DNA of 64,000 nucleotides from Heloderma charlesbogerti (lineage: Eukaryota > Chordata > Lepidosauria > Squamata > Helodermatidae), in contig JANEZZ010002205.1 in NCBI GenBank assembly GCA_026122225.1, positions 992,001-1,056,000 of the forward strand. Direction: 5' to 3'. The position numbers were made by a program, and so were the translations under genes. Below the pieces are notes generated by a model. That model had not been told where the DNA came from. It worked only from the letters and a program-made list of their open reading frames with translations, and searched no databases. Below, piece after piece: positions 33,104 through 44,074 of the stretch. Position 1 is the stretch's first letter. Each line of letters opens with the position of its first letter.

Positions 33104-33958
33104 TGTTGTTGTTCAGTCGTGTCTGACTCTTCGTGACCCCGTGGACCATACACGCCAGGCCTTCTTGTCCTGCGCTCTCTCCTGGAGCATGCTCAAGTCC
33201 ATATTCACTGCATCGGTGATGCTATCTAGCCATCTCATCCTCTGCTGTCCCCTTCTCCTTTTGCCTTCAGTCTTTCCCAGCATCAGGGGCTTTTCCAGAG
33301 AGTTTTCTCTTCGCATTAGGTGGCCAAAATATTTGAGCTTCAGCTTCAGTATCTGTCCTTCCAACAAGCACTCAGGGTTGATTTCCTTTGGGATGGACTG
33401 ATTTGGCCTCCTTGCAGTCCAGGGGACTCGTAAGAGTCTTCTCCAGCACCACAGTTTGAAAGCATCAATTCTTCGGCACTCAGCCTTCCTTATAGTCCAG
33501 CTCTCACAGCCATATGTTGCTACTGGGAAAACCATAGCTTTGATTAGATGGACCTTTGTCGGCAAGGTGATGTCTCTGCTTCTTACTAGGCTGTCTAGGT
33601 TTGCCATAGCTTTCCTCCCCAGGAGCAAGCGCCTTTTAATTTCATGGCTACTACAGTCACCGTCTGCGGTGATCTTGGAGCCCAAGAACATAAAATCTGT
33701 CACTGCTTCCATTTCTTCCCCTTCCATATGCCAGGAAGTGATGGGGCCAGATGCCATGATCTTAGTTTTTTGAATGTTGAGTTTCAAACCAGCTTTTGCA
33801 TTTTCCTCTTTCACCCTCAACAAGAGGTTCTTTAGATCCTCTTCGCTTTCTGCCATTAGGGTGGTATCGTCTGCGTATCTGGGGTTGTTGATAATTCTCC
33901 CGGCGATCTTAATTCCGACCTGTGATTCATCCAACCCGGCGTTTCTCATAGGTAGGTC
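33104..33958 (-). mobile_element. BovB (RTE) LINE, 3' part
   Basis: A 5'-truncated BovB with a long open RT frame (33113-33949, minus). The 3' end at about 33104 is the complement of GTTGTTCAGTCGTGTCTGAC. BovB is abundant in squamates and ruminants and is a textbook case of horizontal transfer. Confidence 0.92.
33113..33949 (-). pseudogene. BovB reverse-transcriptase C-terminal relic
   Basis: 278 open codons: the RT catalytic block RYADDTTLMAESEEDL, then KTKIMASGPITSW, FLGSKITADGDCS, TYGCESWTIRKAECRRIDAF and the C-terminal RMRWLDSITDAVNMDLSMLQ. It lacks the endonuclease and the N-terminal RT half. The uninterrupted frame suggests a comparatively recent insertion. Confidence 0.9.
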
Positions 33959-33959
33959 A

Positions 33960-34215
33960 GTGGTATATACACCTATTAAATTACATGTTTAATAGGAAAA
34001 TACACCTATTATTAAATAGCTGTATGCATTATTAAATACACCTATTATTAAATAGGTGTATTAAATACACCTATTATTAAATAGGTATTGTATTATTAAA
34101 TACACCTATTATTAAATACACCTATTATTAAACAGCTGTATGTACACCTATTTAATATTCTTGTAAACAGCTTAGAGATATTTTTAATTATGGTCAGTAG
34201 TATAGACACCTATTA
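33960..34215. repeat. AT-rich tandem repeat
   Basis: Imperfect repeats of a TACACCTATTATTAAATA unit with variants containing AGCTGTATG. The flanking GGTCAGTGGTATATAC / GGTCAGTAGTATAGAC at both ends suggests the unit grew within a small duplication around the BovB insertion. Confidence 0.8.
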
Positions 34216-35106
34216 AACAAACAAACAATCAAACAAACAAACATTCCCCCATCATTTGCCCCAGACAGCCTACTCATTTCATTTCCCATTTCTTAACATT
34301 AATTAATGTTAGTTGTGTAATTTCAGACACCTCCATTGCCCTGTTCCACAACTACATAGTTTTTTTTTTAACAACAACAACAACAACAACACTTTTCCTT
34401 ACTTTTAAAATATGTTTTTTTCCTCTCTTGTTTTTTTTCAGCTGCAGCAGGGAGTTTTTGATGCAACAGAGTACATGGCACTGAACCAGAGATCTTAGAT
34501 GCAGGATTTTCAGCAATGACTTTACTGCTCGCAGCAGTAAAGCCACACTTTTCAGAGGTGGCTGTGGAAGCTGAGGGTATGAGGACTTCACATTAGGGCT
34601 TGGTTGCGCCGTGGGTTGTGCATCCCTGCACTACACAAATGACATGTTTTCCAGAGAGCTATTGGGTGAAGACAACCTTCTCCTTAGTGCTGCATTTGCA
34701 CTGACTCATTTTGGGGGGAGTGGCCAAAACATTAGTGTATGCATTGTCAACATTTCCTTGGATAAGAACAATGGGTGCAGTAGAAACATTTACTGCTTGG
34801 ATACCACATTTCCCAATAAAATAATAGCATGTGAGCCAGACACACTGCATGAAGCCAAACCTGTCTTCACAACTGCATGTCTTACATCTGTGGCATATGA
34901 ATCATCATAGAATAGTAGGGTTGGAAGGGGCCTACAAGGCCATCGAAAATGTGCTTGACCACAGGTCCTGTACCTGGGGATAGAAGTCCATTTAACTAAA
35001 GTTTCTGGTAATTTGGACTGCAGCACTTTGTCATCATTGCACAAGGCACAACTCAAAAATCAAGAATGCCATCCCACAATGGTCTTCTAAACTGCTTTGC
35101 CTTCTC
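34216..35106. other. No gene recognised; CR1 tip at 34905-34947
   Basis: Contains CAAA and ACA microsatellite patches and a 40-bp CR1 tip (CATAGAATAGTAGGGTTGGA). Open frame 34611-34910 has no family match that I recognise. Confidence 0.45.
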
Positions 35107-35263
35107 CCCGGGTAACTATTACATAGATGGCAGGAGGCCTCTTAGAACTACCTCACTAATAAGTAAGGATATTCAACTGAGGGAGGACGAGGACGTTAGA
35201 TCTCACTGGTGTAAACTAGAGAAGAGTTTACATCTCTAGTTCTGTTCCTCTTTGCAGTGGGGA
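35107..35263 (+). promoter_or_regulatory. AADACL upstream block, copy B
   Basis: Uninterrupted version of the block split in copy A: GGGTAACTATTAC, GATATTCAACTGAGG, TCTCACTGGTG, then a pyrimidine-rich TCCTCTTTGCAG just before the ATG. The last could be a splice acceptor for a 5' UTR exon or simply part of the leader. It serves as an empty site for the hAT insertion in copy A. Confidence 0.6.
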
Positions 35264-35440
35264 ATGGAATTTGGTCAAACTCTTTGGATGCTGGCATCAT
35301 ATATCAGCATTGCAATTCCATCTTTGCTATTTGCATGGACAATTTATTATGATATTACAAGGACACACTTTCCCCTGGGAATCAATCAGTGTGCAAAACT
35401 ATGCTTGCATAATTTGTCTATGAATGTTATCTTCGGACGA
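35264..35440 (+). CDS. AADACL4-like: AADACL-type exon 1, copy B (orphan, possibly pseudogene)
   Basis: An open 59-codon exon starting MEFGQTLWMLASYIS, with a hydrophobic anchor (about residues 6-26) and the ITRTHFPLGI segment shared with copy C. The length matches copies A and C exactly. The exon end reads GGACGA|GTTTCT where the other copies have GGACTG|GTAAGT, so the donor keeps GT but loses +3 to +6. No matching exon 2 was found between here and the exon 1 at 50949. It is likely a dead or orphan first exon. Use as an alternative first exon of copy C cannot be excluded. Confidence 0.7.
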
Positions 35441-36309
35441 GTTTCTTTTTAAAACAATGTGATTATCTACCTACCTACCTACCTACCTATCATCTATCAG
35501 ATAGCCATCATCATCTATCTATATATTTGCCCAGAATGCAGAGTCTATAGTAGGCCTAATTAAGTATGTGAAAGGGGAAAGAAAATTACCAAATTCATTG
35601 AATCCCCCTGCAAGCTGAAGACATATTGCCAATGTGTTCCAGCAGAAGTAATGCAAATATTTCAACCCCTTCTGGATTTGTGAGTATGCCTATTGGTTGT
35701 GTTTGAGCATTACTGTCATAAAATGCTCATTTTATGCTCATTCACACAAAAAGTTGTGTGAATTTTTGAGTAAAACAACTTGTTGTCATCCTATGCATTT
35801 TTGATTGTGAATTTTTTTCCATCCTTCGACTTCAATTTTCCCCCAGCTCTTCAAGAAGCCTTCATTATAGATGAGCATATGGTACTGCCATTCAGTTGTG
35901 TTGGTGTGCATGTATTCAGAATTTCAAATATCACTAACAAAATGTTAGATCCACTTCCAAAGGAAACATTCAACAAAGAGTGCAATAATACATTATTTCT
36001 AATAATGTATTGGAATAATTAGTATTGTAATAGTGTTATTTCTAATAATAAATTATACATTATTGTCTACCTCCTAGTGTATAAATGCCTAATATTTGTT
36101 TCTGAACAGCAGTTTGATTGTTATAAGTTAGTCTTCTATCTCTAACATTGTCTCATTACATATATATTTCTTTTCATGTATTGATCAGTAGATAGCTGTG
36201 ATGCTGGGTGGAAGTATAGAGTTTCATCTCCTGGATAAAGAGGGAAGTATGAAGACAGTAATGTCTGTTTGATAGAATGAGGTAGTGTGAGCAGATTAAC
36301 CTGACTCAG
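35441..36309 (+). other. Sequence downstream of copy B exon 1
   Basis: A (TACC)n patch at about 35471-35490. The rest is alignable in places with intron 1 of copy A (GTTGTGTTTGAGCATTAC, TTTTTGATTGTGAATTTTTT). No exon found. Confidence 0.5.
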
Positions 36310-36932
36310 CTCTGCTGGGTACTGGGTGCAGCACCAACATAGGTTGGAGGGCGAGGGGGGCGGGATTCCCTGTGGTTCATAGAACTTCCATCTCTCTCAT
36401 CAGGAGACCCATCCACCTTGGACCAGACCTTGAGGGGCTGCACCTGGTACTGGGCCATAGAGACAGATCGGGGGTGCCGCTGGCTGGTGTACCATCCACC
36501 CTGCTGCCTGGCATCCTCCCTGACTACGCTGGCAGAGGCGGTCTCAAGTGTGGTGTTGGAAGAACCCAGGACAGTGGTTCTGGGTGACTTCAACTTCCAT
36601 GTTGAAGCTGTCACTGGAGTTCCAGCTTGGGACTTCATGGCCTCCATGACAACCATGGGACTGACTCAGTTGGCCCAACACATGAAGCAGAGCACACCCT
36701 TGATTTGGTTTTTGCTCCAAGTTTCGAGTGGGATGGTCTAAAGATTGGGGGTGGGGTTCAAGTAACCCCATCATCATGATCAGACCATTTCCTGGTGAGA
36801 TTTGAACTTATGGCGTCATTCTTCTCCCACAGGGGTGGAGGACCCATTTGGAGGGTTCGCTCCAGGAAACTGATGGAATCTAAAGGATTTCCAAATGCTC
36901 TTGGGGATTTTCCAGTGGAGAGACATGGTGAT
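36310..36932 (+). mobile_element. L2 LINE endonuclease fragment
   Basis: Plus-strand pieces GCTWYWAIETDRGCRWLVYH, TVVLGDFNFHVEA and WDFMASMTTMGLTQLAQ match the L2 endonuclease domain (VLGDFNFH motif). Frames break near 36740. It ends where a hAT-like sequence begins. Confidence 0.8.
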
Positions 36933-37639
36933 TAGGATGTACGAATCCCTTACCTGGTTCTGGTTGGGGCATCCGCTGCGGGGGGGGGAGGCGATCCGTA
37001 CCTCCCCCCGGAATCTTCAGCAGGGGGGAGGAGATCCAGTCCTCCCCTCGGAATCCTGCCTGGCTGGCTCTGCTCTGCGGCCATGCTGCGGAGCCACTGG
37101 CCAGGCCAATCCACAGCAGGGCCCCCAGCCGCTGCTGGGCTGGTGCAGATGCAAATGGTGTCCTTAGCCTCACAGTGTCAACGACAACTATAAATATAAA
37201 ATATAAAGCTTAACAGGGAGAATAATACCTCGTGCAGGGCTCCAGACTGGCATGGTCATTTTAAAAGGTTTTTTCTTTCTTTAAAACAGCGTTGCTTTAA
37301 ACAAAGAATGCATTGCTCAGGCACACCTAGGACAGCCTTCTTTTGGGAAGCCCCTAGGAGGAGGAAGTGTTTTGGCTGAAAGTAATCAGTACACGTCTCA
37401 AGGAAGGGGAGAAAATACGTAAATAGCTAAGAAAAATAGCCTTCCTTACGGAAGTTACGCAGACTCACGGAGATGGCTGGGCACTGGAATTATGGTTGTC
37501 GGTATGGATTTATCTTCGTAATTTTCAGAGTGGAAAATGAAGAGGAGAATTCCGGGGGCTTGTGAACAATGGTACAGAGCACTGGCCACAAACTGCGGAA
37601 GTCAAGCAGCACGGAAGGTACACAATTCGTACATGCCTA
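36933..37639 (-). mobile_element. Chimeric hAT-like element
   Basis: 36933-37165 matches the right end of the palindrome-chain family in reverse (TAGGATGTACGAATCCCTTACC). From TAGCCTCACAGTGTCAACG at 37168 it matches the right half of the outer element 47671-50207, ending CGTACATGCCTA at 37639. The flanks ATGGTGAT and ATCCATTG do not match, so this is a rearranged or recombined copy. Confidence 0.7.
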
Positions 37640-37834
37640 ATCCATTGTCACTGGTTTTATTTATATGAAGGCAAATTGAAGTCTAGCACTTGGAGGAATG
37701 GATAGGGCTGTATTTAGCACCAGGGACTTGGGAGATCTAGCCCAATGGGACATCTGACAGTATCATTAGTAGCTCACTCTGTCACGTTTGCTAAACATTT
37801 TTGTGGACAAAATCACTCACACAAAACACAACTT
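37640..37834. other. No gene recognised
   Basis: Short unassigned spacer between a hAT chimera and a MITE. Confidence 0.4.
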
Positions 37835-38287
37835 CAGGTGCAACCCTTTGGCCACTAGTCTGAGGCTAGATGGCCATAGGATAGGTCGGTTCCCAGGAAC
37901 CGACCTCAGAACCCACTCTCCGAGGTCGGTTCCCTGAAAATTGACCTTCACCCCCTCCCACACTTCCTCATAGGCAGCACGGAATGTCCCCTCACTCCGT
38001 GCTCAGAAGAGAAGTGCAGAGCAGTGAAAACAGGGCATTCCTGGGGGTGTGCCAGGGAGGGGAAATCGGAAATCTGGTACGACACATCCTTTGTGTCATC
38101 TGGCCACTGCTTTCGACGCTCCGACTTCCCACAGCTAGACAGCCGAAGTCGGCTGTCTAGCTGCAAATGCAGGGTGGCTGAAGCACAGAGGGGATGATCC
38201 CCCTGCATGTGTCCTGCCCTGCCTTGGATAGGTGGTCGCTTCCAAGTTCGGAGGCGGCCGCCTAACCCGGTAGGATTGCTCCCTTAG
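37835..38287. mobile_element. Long foldback MITE (GCAATCCTATG group)
   Basis: Ends near GGTGCAACCCTTTGGCC and CGGTAGGATTGCTCCCTTAG. Shares CTAGACAGCCGAAGTCGGCTGTCTAG-type internal palindrome arms (38137-38162) and the GGTTCCCAGGAACCGACC palindrome (37889-37906) with 61462-61913 and 10790-11150. Confidence 0.65.
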
Positions 38288-38369
38288 ACTCAGTTCAATT
38301 GGTTCACTCTGTGGAATTATCAGAACACTATCTAGTCAGATATTGTTGGTTGACATTTAGTTTTTAAGG

Positions 38370-40130
38370 CCCGAGGAATTGAACAATTGTGGGCCAGAAG
38401 CCAGTGTTTGCTTCCTTGGCAAGGTTCTCAAGTGGGTGGTGGAAAGCCAGATCCAGGCTCTCTTGGATTAAATTGATAGTCTGGCCCCACTTCAGCTCTG
38501 ATTTAGATCTGGTTTTGGGCACTGAATGTGCTTCAGTCACTCTGTGGAATGACTTATGTTGGGAGAGAGACAGGAAGAGTGCAACCCTATATAGTTTTCT
38601 GCTCCTCTTAGTGGCCTATGATACCATTGGCCATGATAACCTCCTAGAAAACTTGGCAGAATTGGGAGAGGGATGTATGAAAATTTCAGTTCAGTTCACA
38701 AATCATCTGAACTCGCCCTGCTCACAGTCCAGAATGCAAACTAGGGATGGTGGAGAATTCTGCCACGGATTTCAGTGAGGCCGAATGCACTGGCATTTGG
38801 CCCCCCGAAACCTGTGGCGGAATGGCCTCCCCCTCCCCCCTGCGGATTCCTCCCTGGGACAAAGCTTACCTGGGGCGGATGTTCCAGCGGTGGTGGCTCC
38901 GGCGGCAGTGGCAGCTGGTCTTTCGACCGGCTGCCGCGGCTGCCATTTGCGTCTGCTGTTTGCCGTGATAGGCTACGTAAGTATTTATGTAGCCTATCAC
39001 GGCAAACAAAAACAAACAAACAAACAAAAACAGCATACTCAAATGGCAGCGGCTACGGCGGCTGCCATTTGTGTTCCCTTTTTTTCGCTGTTTTAGCCTA
39101 TGTAAATATTTACGTAAGCTATTACGGCAAAAAAAAGGGGGAATGCAAATAGCGTAGTGGGCGCTATTTGCATTCCTTTTTTTCATCATAATAGCCTATG
39201 TAAATATTTATGTAGGCCAAAACAGCGAAAAACAGGGAACGGAAATGGCGGCTGCCGTAGCCGCCTCCATTTGCGTACGCTGTTTTGTTTTTTTTGGCCT
39301 GCCGTGATAGGCTATGTAAATAGTTACGTAGCCTATCACGGCAGCCTGGCTGGACGCAAATGGCGGCCACTACGGCGGCCGCCATTTGGGTCCGCAGCAG
39401 CCCGTCCGCAGCCGGAACTTCGGCTGCAAACGGCCCTGGCCAGCTGCTCCACGGAGCTGCCGCGGAGTGGAACCGGCCAGGCAGGATTCTGGGGGGGAGG
39501 ACTGGATAGCCTCCCCCCCATTGAGGATTCTGGGGGGAGGGATGGAGCGCCTCCCCCCCGTGAATCACATCCGTGAAAAGGTAAGTGACTTTCGTACATC
39601 CCTAATGCAAACACAAAGAGGAGTACAGTTCCCCCCACAAGTTTCTGAATTCCTGAACTTGTGATCATGTGTGAAAAATGTGTATTTTGAAAAAAATGTG
39701 CACTTTAAAATTTGCATATTTTTTTGAAAAATACACATTTTCATGCTTCAGTCTTGTGGATGGCAACCTCCAGCCCACAGATGAGAGCCATCCAGCCCAC
39801 GGAGGGTGGTCCTGGTGGACATCTGCTTGAACACCTGGCATTTTGTGATCTTGCAGTGTTCCATCTTGTCTCCTGTGATATTTAATATTAATCTGAAATA
39901 GCTGAGTGACATAATGTAGAGATTTAGAGTGCATCATGATGATGATGCATAGCTCTACCTCTTTTACATCTGATCCAGGTGAGTCAGTGAAGTGCCTTGT
40001 CAGTGCCTGGCTGCAACAATGGGTGGGATCAGGGCCAATAAACTCAAGATTAATACAGATAAGATGATGATTCTGTTGCTGCATGGTTCATCTGTCATCA
40101 GGCATAGTGCTCAACCTGTTCTGGAATGGG
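38370..40130 (+). mobile_element. L2 LINE, split by a hAT element
   Basis: Left part 38370-38741 carries L2 RT pieces (VASLARFSSGWWKARSRL, VAYDTIGHDNLLENLAELG). Right part about 39830-40130 carries later RT sequence (SPVIFNINLK, a decayed DDDA block, then INTDKMMILLLHGS). Between them are the hAT element 38742-39604 and about 220 bp of unassigned sequence. No intact frame. Confidence 0.75.
38742..39604 (+). mobile_element. Palindrome-chain hAT element 10
   Basis: TAGGGATGGTGG start, GTACATCCCTA end, perfect TSD ATGCAAAC (38734-38741, 39605-39612). CTACGTA/CTATGTA palindromes at about 38962-39003, 39090-39130, 39186-39225 and 39302-39343, each separated by a CAAATGG/CCATTTG palindrome. Outward donors: complement of 38864-38871 (CCAG|GTAAGC) and AAG|GTAAGT near 39580. 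Confidence 0.93.
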
Positions 40131-40170
40131 TTTCACACATAGAATTGATATAAGTGAATGCAGTTATTTT

Positions 40171-40172
<2 letters not shown>

Positions 40173-40217
<45 letters not shown>
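40173..40217. repeat. (ATA)n microsatellite
   Basis: About 14 units of ATA. It produces polyasparagine, polyisoleucine and polyleucine frames that are not genes. Confidence 0.95.
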
Positions 40218-40219
<2 letters not shown>

Positions 40220-40429
40220 TAGCATCCAGAAAACAGCCTTTCCCCAGGAAGAAAGCTCTAGATTTTTTTTGGGGGGGAGATGCCCCCTCCCCAAGGAAAG
40301 GAGGCTTTGGGTGTGTGGACTACAACTCCCATGGTCCTTCAACTAGGGCTGTATGGATTGCATAAAATCCATTCTGTTTGTGTTTCATGGATTCTTAGTT
40401 GCCTTTCATTCTGTCATCTGTGCATTGAT

Positions 40430-41306
40430 TAGGGATGTCAGAGAATTCAGCCATGGATCTTGGTGAGGCCGAATGCCAGTGCATTCGGCCCCCCGAACTC
40501 CGTGGCGGAACGGCCTGCCACCCCCCCACCCCCCCCGTGGATCTCCCCCAGGACGAGACTCACCTGGGGCGGATCCTCTGACTGGCTGCCGCCGTCGCCA
40601 TTTCCAGGCTTGCCTTGTGTAAAAAAAAAAAAAAAGATGTGATAGGGTATGTAAATCTTTACGTAGCCTATCATGGCTGGGTGGGTAAAAAAACCCAACA
40701 ACCTGTGTATGCAAATGGCGGCGGCTATGGCCGCTGCCATTTGCGTTCCTTCTTTTTACCATCTTAATCTACGTAAATATTTACTTAGACTATGACGGCG
40801 AAAAGAAAGGGGAACGCAAATAGCGTAGCGGACGCTTTTTGCGTCCCCTTTTGATTCACCGTTTTAGCCTACGTAAAGATTTACATAGGCTAAAACGGGG
40901 AATCAAAAAGGGACTCAAATAGCACCCGCTACGCTATTTGCGTTCCCCTTTATTTTCACTGTCATAGTCTACGTAAATATTTACGTAGATTAAGACGGCC
41001 AAAAAGAAGGAATGCAAATGGCGGTAGCTGTAGCTGCCACCATTTGCGTACATGCGTGTGGTTTTTTTTTTACCCAGAGCCATCTGCGGCCAGAAATCCG
41101 GCTGCGGACGGCTCTGGCCTGGCCAGGCCGGGCCTGGCCGGCTGCTCCGTGGAGCTGCCGTGGAGCATAGCTGGCCATTCGAGGATTCTGGGGGGAGGAA
41201 TGGAGCGCCTCCCCACCTGGCCAGGATTCTGGGGAGAGGGACGGAATGCCTCCCCCCCCACCATCAACATAATCCGCGAAAGGTAAGTCACTTTCGTACA
41301 TCCCTA
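40430..41306 (+). mobile_element. Palindrome-chain hAT element 11
   Basis: TAGGGATGTC start, GTACATCCCTA end, perfect TSD GCATTGAT (40422-40429, 41307-41314). Four CTACGTA-type palindromes at about 40637-40676, 40764-40798, 40862-40900 and 40963-40998, plus CAAATGG words. Outward donors: complement of 40558-40565 (CCAG|GTGAGT) and AAG|GTAAGT near 41282. Confidence 0.93.
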
Positions 41307-41956
41307 GCATTGATAGAATTGGATTTTTCTTGCTTCTGAATTTGCACAAATTCACACGTGTGAAATGTGCAACCCCCCCCAGTGCATTTTCAAACTTTAG
41401 CCATAGGCATTCACTCACTTGCTAGCTTCACTCCTTGCTTTGCCCTGAACATACTTATATATGTCAATAGAATGAATCTTACTGCTCTGTATCTGCTCTT
41501 TTTTTCTTTACATGCTCTTCCTCAGAACCTTTATTTTTTTAATATCAATATTCTAGGAGTCAAGATTCTGCTGGAACTGCCCCTGCAGACTGTTTGATTT
41601 TTCTGACCCTCCATCTGCATAGTGGACAGAGGGCTTCGCCACACCGGGCTTTTTATTCTGCAGCTTACTGGGGCTTCTGCTTCTGGATTCTTTGCAGGAT
41701 AAGGATTGGCTCCTTAGATGGACTGATAGGTGCTGTTTGGGGGGGGGGCAGGGCTGCCTTTCTCGGCAAGTTCAATATGTTTCATTTCACAGCCACTAGA
41801 TGGCATGGTGGTTATAGCACAGCTCCGTCATTACACACTGCCAATATATCGGATTACTGTTCCTTATTGGGTTACTTCCAATCTTTTAACAAGCAGGATA
41901 AAGGTCAGAAAGCACGGGAGATGCCTGGGAGGTTGAGGACATCATGTAAAGGACCC
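41307..41956. other. No gene recognised
   Basis: Mixed-composition sequence with no exon, RNA gene or repeat that I recognise. The open frame 41594-41962 has no recognisable domain. Confidence 0.4.
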
Positions 41957-42228
41957 ACATAAGAACATAAGAAGAGCCATGCTGGATCTGACCAAGGGTC
42001 CATCTAGTCCAGCATTCTCTTCACACAGTGGCCAACCAGCTGTTGACCAGGGACCCACAAGCAGGGCATGAGCGCAACAGCACCCTCCTGCCCATGTTCC
42101 CCAGCAACTGGTGTACATAGGCTCACTACCTCTGGTACTGGAGGTAGCACATGGCCATCAAGACTAATAGCCATTGATAGCCTTTTCCTCCAGGAATTTG
42201 TCTAACCCCCTTTTGAAGCCACATGGTT
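41957..42228 (-). mobile_element. CR1 3' end
   Basis: Begins ACATAAGAACATAAGAAGAG and runs through CCATGTTCCCCAGCAACTGG to AATTTGTCTAACCCCCTTTT, the same CR1 subfamily as 1445-1875. Confidence 0.82.
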
Positions 42229-42601
42229 GGCAGCAACTTGGCTGACAGGTAGGAGAAGGCCTAAAGCTGTTGGGAGTTGTATCAAACTATACTAGTTCAA
42301 CCACTGGATAAAAACAGCTGAGCCATTATGACACCCTTATTCTCAACATCCAGAAGGTTTCGGGACATCACAGCTCTTTTGCTGGCAAAGATCAAGAGCT
42401 GGTTTGATCATGGCTGTATCTTACTTATGAGCTAAATCAGTCATTTATATCTCACCTAACAAAAGGAGAGAGCCAACTCCCTGTGCCAGATTTATTATGA
42501 TCTGAAACAGAAATATAAAGCAGTTATTTGCCAAAAGAAAAAAGTAGCTGAGAGAGAAAAATGCAAAGTGCTTCTCCATGCCACCTTAATAAAGAGCTCT
42601 A

Positions 42602-42740
42602 AGGACACAATCCTAAGCATGTTTAGGCAGAAAAAAAGTGCAGCAACTCTCAGAATGCCCCCAGCCAGCCATTGTGGCTGGGGCATGCTGGGAGTTGTAG
42701 GACTTTTTTCCCTCTAAATATGCATAGTATTGCACCCTAA
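42602..42740. mobile_element. Short foldback MITE (GCAATCCTATG group), inside a LINE
   Basis: AAGGACACAATCCTAAGCA at the left and GCATAGTATTGCACCCTAA at the right. The two arms are complementary around CCAGCCAGCC/GGCTGGGGC. TCTAA/CCTAA at the borders hints at a 4-bp TTAA-like target. The LINE frame resumes on the right. Confidence 0.82.
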
Positions 42741-43573
42741 ATCATTTTGGCAAATAGTTATTGGGCCCTTGATGGATTACCCCCTGCCTGCTGTATTCCT
42801 TCTCAGGTCTGGAGAAGTCATTTCTCTGCTATTGTTCATGATCTTGACATTGTCTCTTTGCATAATGTCCAACCTCCCTCTAATGCTCCAGAGTGGCAAC
42901 TGTGTAACCTCTGGTGAAATTCTTGATCTGATTGCCCAGCTCAGATCTGGCAAGGCTCCAGACTGATACCATACCTCCTGATATGTTAAAATCCAACCCT
43001 GAATGGTGAGTTCCTTTACTTTCAACCCTCTTCACTCTTACTAACAGAACAGGGAACATTCTTGCTATATGGAGCAAAGCAATTATAGTTCCTGTTCCCC
43101 CCCCCCCCAAAAAGGCAAGAAGACAAACCCTGCAAATTGTCATCCCATCAGCCTTCTATCAGTAGTAGGGAAACCCTATGCCAGTTTTCTAAAATGCAAA
43201 CTTCTATCCTGGATTGAGGATAACAGAATTATTGGGGAAGAACAGATTGGGTTTCGAGCTGGTCATTTAACCCAATCAATACTTTGTATTAGCACGTTTG
43301 GCAGAAAAAAATATACTTTAGGTTCTGGCAGGAAGTTTTTTTCTTCCTTGATTGACCTTAAGTCAGCTTTTGACCTGGTCCCACAGAAACCACTATGGTC
43401 AAAATTAAACAAAACTCTTACAAACAAACATTTTTTTAAAAAAATATTTCTTATTAGACATCTATACAATCAAAGCTCCAGCCAAGAAAGCTGTGGGCAG
43501 CACGAACAAGTTTCAAGTCCAATTTCTGTTACTAGGGGTGTTAGACAATGGTGCATGGTTGCTCCCTACTCTT

Positions 43574-44074
43574 ACGGAAGGGTGAACTCATCCCCATCCC
43601 CATCCACACCACACATCTCTCGCTGGATCCCCACCAGCTGCTTGACCCTGGTCGCTGCACAAGGCAAGCCGCTGAGTAGTCCGTGGGCACCTGTCATGTG
43701 CTGATGGTGTCCCGCTCCTTGGCTGAGCTCCAATTTTGCACAAAATGGTGGCTTGCCTTTTCCCAATTATACAGTCTGATTTTGCGTAAATGGCAGTTGT
43801 AAAGATACCTAAATAAACCATGTACACCTGGAATGTTGTGTAAATGGGCCTCTTTATGGTCACTGCATATATGTAAAATCACCTTTATGGAAAAGACGAA
43901 GCCACCATTTTGCACAAAATGGCAACTTGGTGAAGAAGCATGGCCCACACGCTTGCTCGACTTGGTGCTCACCAAGTTGGGCAAGCAGACAGCCCAAGGA
44001 CTCCAGTCTGGGAGGCCGAGCTGGTGGTGATCCGCCAAGGTCGAGCCCCTAACCAGACTCCACTGCCATCCCTA
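43574..44074 (+). mobile_element. hAT-like element, different family, inside a LINE
   Basis: It ends CTGCCATCCCTA at 44074. The left end is weaker (TACGGAAGGGTGAACTC). Flanks CCTACTCT and TCTACTGT differ at 2 of 8. It contains an inverted repeat AATTTTGCACAAAATGG (43734-43750) versus CCATTTTGCACAAAATGG (43905-43922) around a TTTATGG-rich core. No coding capacity. Confidence 0.6.

Noticed and set aside
40133..40365. Polyasparagine/polyleucine protein
   Set aside because: It is the translation of an (ATA)n microsatellite.
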